Assembly: GCA_025450555.1 (NCBI GenBank) | Contig: JANWHF010000016.1 | Span: 1-9,614, forward strand | Direction: 5' to 3' | Length of the DNA stretch: 9,614 nt | Source: Tepidisphaeraceae bacterium | Lineage (GTDB): Bacteria; Planctomycetota; Phycisphaerae; Tepidisphaerales; Tepidisphaeraceae | Shown here: positions 1 through 5,640 of the stretch, in pieces | Position numbering within the stretch: the first letter of the stretch is position 1 | Layout: every line of letters starts with the position of its first letter | Notes under the pieces: generated by a model | What the model was told of the DNA's origin: nothing | The model's input: only the letters and a program-made list of their open reading frames with translations | The model's database searches: none | Made by a program: the position numbers and the translations under genes

Positions 1-1
1 G

Positions 2-652
2 AGCGGCATTTCCAGCGATTACCTTCAGCCGGCGAAGGCGCACGAGGTAAATTCAAATTCCGCGCCCACAGTCGGGTACCTGGCCCGTATCTGTCCAGAG
101 AAGGGGCTCGCGCAGTTTATCGAGGCGATGAAGATTCTTCTTACTTTTCCCGATCTGCAAAATGCCAGGTTCAAAGTCGCCGGCTACCTTGGCAAGCGCG
201 ATGAAAAATGGTTTGCGGATCTGCGCCGGAAGGTTGTCGCGGAACGATTAGCCGATCGATTCGAATTTTTGGGGGAAGTGGATTTGCCGGCGAAGTTGAA
301 CATGCTCGATTCGCTCGATGCGTTTACGGTGCCGACGGTTTATCCTGAAGCAAAGGGAATCTACGTTCTAGAGGCGATGGCGCGCGCCATTCCTGTCGTT
401 CAGCCGGCGCATGGTTCGTTTCCGGAGCTGATCGAGCAGACGCAAGGCGGCTTGCTCGTTCCGCCCAACGATCCGCGCTCACTGGCCGAGGCGGTCGCCG
501 CTTTGCTGTGCGATCCGCCGCGAAGGCAGGCGATGGGACGGGCCGGCAGGAGTGCGGTGGAAACGAGCTTCACAGAAGAACATATGGCCCGCAATATGAT
601 GGACGTGTTTAACGATGTCTTGCAAACTAAAGCCGGCATGGTGCAGGCATGA
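2..652 (+). CDS. Glycosyltransferase, GT4 family (GT-B fold), 3' part only
   Basis: The frame is open from the first complete codon at position 2, so the true start lies upstream. The visible 216 residues are the C-terminal, nucleotide-sugar-binding half of a GT-B glycosyltransferase. The family landmark VGYLARICPEKG (about residues 26-37 of the fragment) opens the domain, and the EX7E motif of retaining GT4 enzymes is present, with glutamates encoded at 347-349 and 371-373 in the context PEAKGIYVLEAMA. The segment GGLLVPPNDPRSLAEAV and the closing helices are also typical. Such enzymes transfer a sugar from a nucleotide-activated donor to a glycan, lipid or protein acceptor at the cytoplasmic face; donor and acceptor cannot be read from this fragment. 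The stop TGA overlaps the next gene's ATG (ATGA at 649-652), which implies translational coupling to an ABC transporter. An internal ATG at 128 is not the start, since conserved domain sequence lies before it. Confidence 0.93.
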   Translation, partial: SGISSDYLQPAKAHEVNSNSAPTVGYLARICPEKGLAQFIEAMKILLTFPDLQNARFKVAGYLGKRDEKWFADLRRKVVAERLADRFEFLGEVDLPAKLNMLDSLDAFTVPTVYPEAKGIYVLEAMARAIPVVQPAHGSFPELIEQTQGGLLVPPNDPRSLAEAVAALLCDPPRRQAMGRAGRSAVETSFTEEHMARNMMDVFNDVLQTKAGMVQA

Positions 653-1362
653 GCAGCACATCGACAACATCCCCCGCAGTTGTGCCCGCGAATACGACGG
701 GCCTGAGCGTGACGGATGTGCGAAAGGATTACTCGACCCCGGCTGAGCCGCTGGTGGTTTTGCGCGGCGTGTCCTTCTCGCTGGGCGCGGGCGAGCGCGT
801 GGCGATCGTCGGCCCCAGTGGCTCGGGGAAGAGCACGTTGCTCAACATTCTTGGGACGCTCGATGAGCCGACGGCGGGGCAGGTTACGTTGGACGGCATC
901 AATCCCTTTTCGCTTCGTCCCAAGGCGCTTGCGAAATTCCGCAGCGAGAAGATCGGCTTTGTCTTTCAGGATCATCATCTGCTGCCGCAATGCACGGCGT
1001 TGGAAAATGTGCTGGTGTCGCGCCTCGCGCTCGGAAATGTGAGCGATGCCGACTCGGCACGAGGTTCGGAATTGCTGAAAGAGGTCGGGCTGGAAGGGCG
1101 GGCGACGCATTTGCCAGCCGAGCTTTCAGGCGGCGAACGTCAGCGCGTCGCCATCGCCCGGGCGCTCATGAATCGCCCGCGCCTGCTGCTTTGCGATGAG
1201 CCGACCGGCAATCTCGACACGCAGACTGGCCAAGCCATCGGCGAGCTGCTCATCCGCCTGGCCACCGAATCGCAGGCGATTCTTGTGGCGGTGACGCATA
1301 GTCCTGCGCTGGCGTCGATGTTTCCCAGGCAAATGGGAATGGTGGATGGACGACTAACGTAG
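649..1362 (+). CDS. ABC transporter ATP-binding protein, LolD/MacB type
   Basis: A 237-residue nucleotide-binding subunit with every ABC hallmark: Walker A GPSGSGKST (residues 55-63), Q-loop glutamine in FQD (107), signature LSGGERQ (159-165), Walker B LLLCDE with catalytic Glu184, D-loop GNLD (187-190) and switch histidine in VTH (217). The phrase RSEKIGFVFQDHHLLPQCTALENV is characteristic of the LolD/MacB/FtsE group, which drives mechanotransmission through FtsX-type permeases rather than classical channel transport. An approximately 18-residue Ser/Thr-rich N-terminal extension precedes the domain. The start overlaps the glycosyltransferase stop and no good Shine-Dalgarno is visible, so coupled translation is likely. 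The partner is the permease immediately downstream. Its stop codon TAG (1360-1362) lies inside the palindromic repeat at 1359-1414, so the repeat has set the exact C-terminus (DGRLT), although the conserved domain is complete. The substrate is unknown; lolD would be a guess. Confidence 0.95.
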   Translation: MSSTSTTSPAVVPANTTGLSVTDVRKDYSTPAEPLVVLRGVSFSLGAGERVAIVGPSGSGKSTLLNILGTLDEPTAGQVTLDGINPFSLRPKALAKFRSEKIGFVFQDHHLLPQCTALENVLVSRLALGNVSDADSARGSELLKEVGLEGRATHLPAELSGGERQRVAIARALMNRPRLLLCDEPTGNLDTQTGQAIGELLIRLATESQAILVAVTHSPALASMFPRQMGMVDGRLT

Positions 1363-1414
1363 CACAGCCTTCCAGGCTGTGAATCGAGGATCACAGGCTG
1401 GAAGCCTGTGCTAC
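1359..1414. repeat. Pair of palindromic repeat units in inverted orientation (REP/BIME-like)
   Basis: Two 24-bp arms (1359-1382 and 1391-1414) are inverted copies separated by an 8-nt spacer (ATCGAGGA). The arms match at 22 of 24 positions. Each arm is itself a hairpin: CACAGCCTTCCAGGCTGTG on the left (8-bp stem, loop TCC) and CACAGGCTGGAAGCCTGTG on the right (8-bp stem, loop GGA). The two positions that differ between the arms are partners in the small hairpins (C-G in one, G-C in the other), so each small stem stays perfect. The element can fold either as one long hairpin or as two short ones. It sits between the ABC ATPase and permease genes and contributes the ATPase stop codon. From memory, closely similar GTAGCACAG...CTGTG units are scattered through planctomycete and verrucomicrobial genomes; I could not check this. 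Confidence 0.85.
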
Positions 1415-1453
1415 GAACGGCACCGGACTGCCGCCCTCCAGAAGATTGGCCCG

Positions 1454-4400
1454 ATGAACAGATTCACCCTTCTTTTTCGCAACCTTCGCTACTTTCGTGG
1501 CGTCAACCTCGCGGTGATCGCGGGCATGGCGGTCGCGACCGCGGTGCTCACCGGCGCAATGATGGTGGGCGACAGCGTGCGCGGGAGTCTTGCCGACCTG
1601 GCGAGGCAGCGTTTAGGTCCGGTCGATTATGCCCTGATCTCTCCGCGTTTTTTTAATCAATCACTGGCTGATCGAATCGCACAAGGGCACGACGCGGCCG
1701 AAGGCTGCGAAATCATGCCCGCGATCATCGTGCGCGGTGGGGCGGCCAACGATCAATCCACCACCGCCGATGGCTCAACTTATCGAACTGCCGATGTGCA
1801 GATTGCCGCGATTGGACAAACGAAGGAAACATTCTTTGACGGCGCCAAGTTCCCAATTCCATCAGGCTCCGTCGTTTTGAACGGCCCGCTCGCCGACGCG
1901 ATCAACGCGAAGGTCGGGCAGAGCGTGCTGCTGTATGTTCCGACGCAGAGCGATCTCCCGCGCGATGCGGCCCTTGCCCGCCGAGGCAAGGGCGATATCG
2001 AGGCCGATCTGCGGGCAAACGTATCTGCCATTTCCCGGCAGCCGAGCTTCGCGTCGCTATTCAATCCCAACCCCAGCCAACGTGTGCCGCGCAATGCATG
2101 GACGAACCTCGCCGATCTTCAGGACATGATCGAGCAGCCGGGCAGGATCAATACGCTACTCGTGCATAGCAATTCTAGCAAAAACGATGAGTCAGTGGTT
2201 TCAGCGCTCAACGAGCGGCTGAGCAAGAGCATCACCCTCGACGATTACGGCCTGACGCTTCGACCGGCCGGCGACAATGAAAGCAGCATCTTCGCCCGCG
2301 AAACCTACATCGCCCCACCCGTCGTCGATGCCGCCGTGCGGGCGGCAAAGAAGCTGGCAATCCAGATGCGGCCCGTCTCGGTCAACCTGCTCACGCAGGT
2401 GAGCAACGCCGCCAGTAAGAAGATGATCCATTATGCGGTCGCGGCAGGAATGAGTCCGCTCGATACGGGGGCACTGGCGGATAACGAAATCGCGATCAAC
2501 CAATGGACCGCTGACCAGCTTGGCGCAAAAGTTGGTGACACGCTCGCGATCGATTTTTACGCCCGTCAATCGGAAGGCGATTTGGTCAATGCGAGCAAAG
2601 TGATCGCGCCGCAGAAGCTGTCGTTTGTCGTGAAATATATCTTGCCAATGGAAGGTCTAGGTGCTGACAAAGAACTCCCGCCGGACTACAAGGGATTGAC
2701 CGATGCCGACAGTGTGGCGGATTGGAATCCGCCTGAAGGTTTGATGATCGACAAATCGTTGGTCACCAAGGCCGACGAAGATTACTGGCACAAATGGCGG
2801 GCGGCCCCGAAGGTTTTCTTGAGCTTCGATGCCGCCGCGAAATTGTGGGGTGGAACGTATGGCGAGGTGACCGGACTGCGCATGCCGGCCAAGGATGCGG
2901 ATGTATTTGCCAAGGCGCTCAATGGCGAGCTTTCGCCGCAGTCCCTTGGCTTAATCTTCCGCCCGATCAAAGCCCAGCAGCTTGCCGCCGCCAATGGCGG
3001 GACCGATTTTGCCGGCTTTTTCCTGATGTTCAGCTTCTTTCTGATCGTCGCAGCTGCTTTGCTGGTGGCGATGCTCTTTCGGTTGAACGTCGAGCAGCGG
3101 GCACGCCAGCTTGGGCTTTTGGGAGCCATCGGATTTGCTCCCGCGCGTCTGCGTCGCCTGGCGCTGGGCGAAGGTATGATCCTCGCCATCATCGGCGGCA
3201 TCATCGGACTGGCCGGAGCGCTCGGATACACCTGGCTGATCATGTGGGGCCTGCGCACCTGGTGGATCGGCGCAATTGGCACGACCGCGATGACTTTACA
3301 CGTGGTGCCGCTGACGCTCAGCTACGGATTTGTCGGCAGCCTCTTTGTCGCCTTCTTCGCGATTCTCTGGGCCGTCTGGCGGGTCGGGCGCGAGCAGCCG
3401 GCAAGGCTGATGGCGGGGGCGTGGGGGATCCAAACGTTCCGGCGCAGTGAAGGGCGAATCGTCCGCTGGATCGGCCTGCTTTGCATTCTCATCGGGGCGG
3501 CAACCGTCGGCGCCGCCATCGCTAAGAAAATTTCCCCCGAAGAGGGATTTGGCGGCGGGGCACTTTTGCTGTGCGGAGCCTTATTCTGGATTGGCGGCGT
3601 CCTTCGCCCCAGGCGGCATGCCGGGGCCTCGTTCGTCGGCGCGGGTTCGCTGGCCCGGCTCGGCATCCGCAATGCCGCCCGGCATACGGCGCGCGGCGTT
3701 TTGGCCGTCGGTTTGATTGGATTTGCTGCGTTTACATTAATTACTGTTGCCGCCATGCAGCAATATGGAACGCCTGATCCGGACAATCACAGTTCCGAAA
3801 CCGGCGGCTATCGATTGATCATTAACGCGGACATTCCGCTCTTGGGCGATTTGAACACGGTTGAAGGCAGGCGGATTCTAGGTTTCCGTGAGCCCGGTTC
3901 ATCGGTTTTCAACGGCGCTCACTTCACGCCACTCCGCATGTGGCATGGGCAGGACATCAGTTGCCTGAATCTCACTCGTCCCAACAGCCCGACGATTCTG
4001 GGCGTTCCAAAAGAGTTGATCGATCGCAATGCGTTCATTCAGGATTCAGCGATTTCCAAGACCCCCAACGTCTGGACGCTGCTGGATTCAGATCAAGGCA
4101 GCGACATTCCGGTTATCGCCGACGCCGACACGCAGGAATATGTCCTGCAAATTCCGCTGGGGGGAACACTGGAGATTCAGGACCAGCTTGGGGCTCAGCG
4201 AAAGCTCAAGCTCGTCGCCACCGTCGCTCACAGCATTTTCCAGGGGCAACTGCTGATGAGCGATGGGAATTTCCGAAAGCTGTTTCCTGCGCAGAGCGGC
4301 TTTGGCATGGTGCTGGCGGACATGCCGGGCGCGCCAGCGCAGAAGACGGCCGACCTGCAAAAAACGTTGAGCAGCGAACTGAGCGAGTATTCCGTCAGCG

Positions 4401-4828
4401 TCGACACGACAACCGATCGGCTCAAGACTTATCAGAACGTTCAAAACACTTATCTCTCGACCTTTCAAACGCTTGGCGCATTAGGCTTGGCATTGGGAAC
4501 ACTCGGCTTGGCGGTGGTTCTCATTCGCACGGTCATCGAGCGCAAAGCGGAACTTGCGCTCCTCGCATCCCTCGGATTCACAACTTCTGCGCGGATCTGG
4601 CTCATTTTAGCCGAGAATGCATTTCTGCTGATTCTCGGCCTCGTAGTCGGCACAGTCTCAGCGATCATCGGAATCATTCCGGCTGTCCTGGGTGGCGCAC
4701 GATCCATTAATGTGCCGGCACTGGCAATAACACTGGTGGGCGTTCTGGTCATCGGGTTTGTTTCCGCGGCCTTCGCCGTGGGCATCAGCGGCGTTCATGT
4801 TGCCCCGGCCGACCTGCGAAGTCAGTGA
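1454..4828 (+). CDS. Large FtsX-like ABC transporter permease, two FtsX domains, 10 predicted TM
   Basis: The 1124-residue protein has the architecture of the MacB/YbbP permease class. TM1 lies near residues 16-36, followed by a very large extracytoplasmic region (about 37-516). A first FtsX block follows (TMs near 518-540, 575-597, 622-643), with the cytoplasmic-loop phrase VEQRARQLGLLGAIGFAPARLRR cut here as EQRARQLGLLGAIGF. Two central TMs (about 671-690 and 699-717) and a TM near 749-769 come next, then a second extracytoplasmic domain (about 770-1003). The second FtsX block ends the protein (TMs near 1004-1026, 1050-1078, 1088-1112), with IERKAELALLASLGF as the matching coupling loop. 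The chosen start, ATG 1454 (MNRFTLLFRNLRYF), begins just before TM1. A longer frame from GTG 1379 only translates the palindromic repeat. A weak AGAAG lies 9 nt upstream. It should pair with the ATPase at 649-1362 to move a lipid, lipoprotein or peptide, or to extract it from the membrane; the substrate is not deducible. It is longer than YbbP-type permeases of about 800 residues because of the large outer domains. Confidence 0.92.
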   Translation: MNRFTLLFRNLRYFRGVNLAVIAGMAVATAVLTGAMMVGDSVRGSLADLARQRLGPVDYALISPRFFNQSLADRIAQGHDAAEGCEIMPAIIVRGGAANDQSTTADGSTYRTADVQIAAIGQTKETFFDGAKFPIPSGSVVLNGPLADAINAKVGQSVLLYVPTQSDLPRDAALARRGKGDIEADLRANVSAISRQPSFASLFNPNPSQRVPRNAWTNLADLQDMIEQPGRINTLLVHSNSSKNDESVVSALNERLSKSITLDDYGLTLRPAGDNESSIFARETYIAPPVVDAAVRAAKKLAIQMRPVSVNLLTQVSNAASKKMIHYAVAAGMSPLDTGALADNEIAINQWTADQLGAKVGDTLAIDFYARQSEGDLVNASKVIAPQKLSFVVKYILPMEGLGADKELPPDYKGLTDADSVADWNPPEGLMIDKSLVTKADEDYWHKWRAAPKVFLSFDAAAKLWGGTYGEVTGLRMPAKDADVFAKALNGELSPQSLGLIFRPIKAQQLAAANGGTDFAGFFLMFSFFLIVAAALLVAMLFRLNVEQRARQLGLLGAIGFAPARLRRLALGEGMILAIIGGIIGLAGALGYTWLIMWGLRTWWIGAIGTTAMTLHVVPLTLSYGFVGSLFVAFFAILWAVWRVGREQPARLMAGAWGIQTFRRSEGRIVRWIGLLCILIGAATVGAAIAKKISPEEGFGGGALLLCGALFWIGGVLRPRRHAGASFVGAGSLARLGIRNAARHTARGVLAVGLIGFAAFTLITVAAMQQYGTPDPDNHSSETGGYRLIINADIPLLGDLNTVEGRRILGFREPGSSVFNGAHFTPLRMWHGQDISCLNLTRPNSPTILGVPKELIDRNAFIQDSAISKTPNVWTLLDSDQGSDIPVIADADTQEYVLQIPLGGTLEIQDQLGAQRKLKLVATVAHSIFQGQLLMSDGNFRKLFPAQSGFGMVLADMPGAPAQKTADLQKTLSSELSEYSVSVDTTTDRLKTYQNVQNTYLSTFQTLGALGLALGTLGLAVVLIRTVIERKAELALLASLGFTTSARIWLILAENAFLLILGLVVGTVSAIIGIIPAVLGGARSINVPALAITLVGVLVIGFVSAAFAVGISGVHVAPADLRSQ

Positions 4829-4839
4829 ATCGATCGATT
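4828..4839. promoter_or_regulatory. Palindrome AATCGATCGATT, candidate operator half of a pair
   Basis: A perfect 12-bp palindrome that begins at the last base of the permease stop codon and ends in the first T of a TTGACA box. Its outer five bases on each side (AATCG / CGATT) are identical to those of the palindrome at 4878-4893. The centres are 52 bp apart, about five helical turns. A dimeric regulator could bind both, but a chance match of short AT/CG-rich palindromes cannot be excluded. Confidence 0.35.
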
Positions 4840-4867
4840 TGACAGGCTATCAGTCATCTGACTTAAT
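4839..4867 (+). promoter_or_regulatory. Candidate sigma-70 promoter P1
   Basis: A consensus -35 box TTGACA (4839-4844) is followed after exactly 17 bp by CTTAAT (4862-4867), which matches the -10 consensus at 4 of 6 positions. It lies just after the permease stop and could drive the small lipoprotein gene at 4964. It partly overlaps the palindrome at 4828-4839. Confidence 0.4.
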
Positions 4868-4868
4868 T

Positions 4869-4897
4869 TTGACAAGATAAATCGGCCGATTTAAAGT
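4869..4897 (+). promoter_or_regulatory. Candidate sigma-70 promoter P2
   Basis: A second consensus TTGACA (4869-4874), exactly 30 bp downstream of the first, is followed after 17 bp by TAAAGT (4892-4897; 4 of 6 matches to TATAAT). The spacer contains the 16-bp palindrome at 4878-4893, a placement typical of repressor sites. The predicted transcript would have a leader of roughly 60 nt before the lipoprotein start at 4964. Confidence 0.45.
4878..4893. promoter_or_regulatory. 16-bp perfect palindrome TAAATCGGCCGATTTA, candidate operator
   Basis: The perfect 16-bp palindrome lies between the -35 and -10 elements of candidate promoter P2 and overlaps the first bases of its -10. Its core AATCGGCCGATT shares both half-sites with AATCGATCGATT at 4828-4839. 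Position and symmetry suit a dimeric repressor; no binding protein can be named from this window. Confidence 0.4.
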
Positions 4898-4963
4898 GGC
4901 GTCCGGTTAGAACTCGCTCAGTGGCGCGCACCCATGGTTTTCCAACACAGGAAGGCGAGGCCT

Positions 4964-5167
4964 ATGAAGCTCCTTGCACTGCTTTTTGTTCTGTCGGGAA
5001 TGTTGTCTCTGCTCACCGCCTGCGGCACGCCGGGCTATTCCGCCCAGGAACGCAATCAACAAATTGCCCGCAACTGGGCGTATGATTGGAGCCAGGCCAG
5101 CGACGACTGGGATCATCTCCTGCTGCTGCGGCCCTCCAGCAAGCTGACGATCTGGAACGTCCAATAA
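4964..5167 (+). CDS. Small lipoprotein, 67 aa, unknown function
   Basis: The 67-residue product starts with a textbook lipoprotein signal: MKLLALLFVLSGMLSLLTAC, with the lipobox LTAC placing the acylated cysteine at residue 20. The mature part is only 48 residues, rich in aromatic and acidic residues (NWAYDWSQASDDWDHLLLLRP), and ends in SSKLTIWNVQ. I chose ATG 4964 over the in-frame ATG 4934 because the shorter form begins directly with Lys plus the hydrophobic core and has AGGAAG (4949-4954) at suitable spacing. It resembles small planctomycetal lipoproteins that I recall sharing the LLLLRPxSxLTIWNV ending, but I can assign no function. It probably has its own promoters (4839-4897) and ends at the hairpin terminator at 5211-5246, so it looks like a single-gene unit. 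Confidence 0.85.
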   Translation: MKLLALLFVLSGMLSLLTACGTPGYSAQERNQQIARNWAYDWSQASDDWDHLLLLRPSSKLTIWNVQ

Positions 5168-5210
5168 TCTCTGGCGTTAGCCCTTCGTCCGACGCTTGTT
5201 AAGCAAATGA

Positions 5211-5246
5211 GGCCAGCCTCCAAACCTTTGGATTTGGAGGCTGGCC
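5211..5246. terminator. Strong hairpin terminator, possibly bidirectional
   Basis: A perfect 14-bp stem, GGCCAGCCTCCAAA (5211-5224) pairing with TTTGGAGGCTGGCC (5233-5246), closes an 8-nt loop (CCTTTGGA). The + strand tail (GTATGTTTAGCTTT) and the minus-strand tail (TCATTTGCTT) are both only moderately U-rich. It lies 43 bp past the stop of the lipoprotein gene (+) and about 70 bp past the stop of the convergent small gene (-), so it may serve both. Confidence 0.8.
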
Positions 5247-5316
5247 GTATGTTTAGCTTTGCCCGTTTGCACGGGATAGCGTGACGGCAAGGTGGCAGGG
5301 CGCTTCTGGGCCGCCG

Positions 5317-5505
5317 CTACGAAACCATCCGCATGTCCTTCCTTCGGATCGTCGTGAAGACGACATGGCGAAGGTGCTTCTGGCGGGCCGACTCAAGATG
5401 GTTCAGATACTGCTTGAGCGCGGTCTCATCGAATTGGGCCAGGAAGTTGGGGTTGGCGGTGATGTTGTACCGTCGGATATCATCGATCAGTTGACGCTTG
5501 GTCAT
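5317..5505 (-). CDS. Small conserved-looking hypothetical protein, 62 aa
   Basis: A 62-residue minus-strand protein beginning MTKRQLIDDIRRYNITANPN and continuing FLAQFDETALKQYLNHL. The spacing of hydrophobic residues (LIDDI-RRYN, FLAQF, ALKQYLNHL) predicts two or three short amphipathic helices, and the C-terminus is basic (VVFTTIRRKDMRM). I recall similar short planctomycetal proteins with the pattern I..N.tA.p.FLa.Fde..L..YL.HL but know no function; a role in nucleic-acid or protein binding would be a guess. The composition is protein-like, unlike the opposing + frame (5281-5544), which is Gly/Val-rich and lacks any family feel. The start ATG (5503-5505) has no obvious Shine-Dalgarno. It is convergent with the lipoprotein gene and divergent from the DUF4190-like gene. 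Confidence 0.68.
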   Translation of the reverse strand: MTKRQLIDDIRRYNITANPNFLAQFDETALKQYLNHLESARQKHLRHVVFTTIRRKDMRMVS

Positions 5506-5540
5506 ATGCTGATTAGTGTCGGATCAGGTCCGGAAATAAC

Positions 5541-5571
5541 TTGAACCGTCTATGCCGCTCGAGGGTAAAAT
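5541..5571 (+). promoter_or_regulatory. Weak candidate promoter for the DUF4190-like gene
   Basis: TTGAAC (5541-5546) and TAAAAT (5566-5571; 5 of 6 matches to TATAAT) are separated by 19 bp, longer than the preferred 17. It lies in the 135-bp divergent gap before the gene at 5641. If used, transcription would start near 5578, right at the hairpin 5581-5602. Confidence 0.3.
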
Positions 5572-5580
5572 CGATTGAAA

Positions 5581-5602
5581 GGCTTGCCGAACCGGGCAAG
5601 CC
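5581..5602. other. Hairpin in the leader of the DUF4190-like gene
   Basis: GGCTTGCC (5581-5588) pairs perfectly with GGCAAGCC (5595-5602) around the hexaloop GAACCG. On the + strand this would be the 5' end of the transcript from the candidate promoter at 5541-5571, where such stems protect mRNA. On the minus strand it is followed by a T-rich run (TTTCAATCGATTTT), so it could instead be a weak minus-strand terminator, though no minus-strand gene lies upstream of it. Confidence 0.4.
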
Positions 5603-5640
5603 AGGATCTGGAAAAGCTTCTCACATTGGATTGCAGATCG

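Noticed and set aside
400..1110. 236-residue minus-strand ORF opposite the glycosyltransferase and ABC ATPase
   Set aside because: Arg/His/Ala-rich antisense frame with no family resemblance; both + strand genes beneath it are certain.
1379..1453. GTG-initiated 25-residue extension of the permease
   Set aside because: It translates the palindromic repeat and a linker; the natural N-terminus just before TM1 is at 1454.
3940..4710. 256-residue + frame inside the permease gene
   Set aside because: It overlaps well-supported FtsX-domain coding sequence and reads as low-complexity Ser/Arg/His-rich text.
5281..5544. 87-residue + strand ORF
   Set aside because: The opposite strand encodes a more convincing small protein over the same stretch.
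5575..5640. TTG-started extension of the DUF4190-like protein
   Set aside because: The extra 22 residues overlap a hairpin and show no conserved character; ATG 5641 starts a typical Pro-rich tail.
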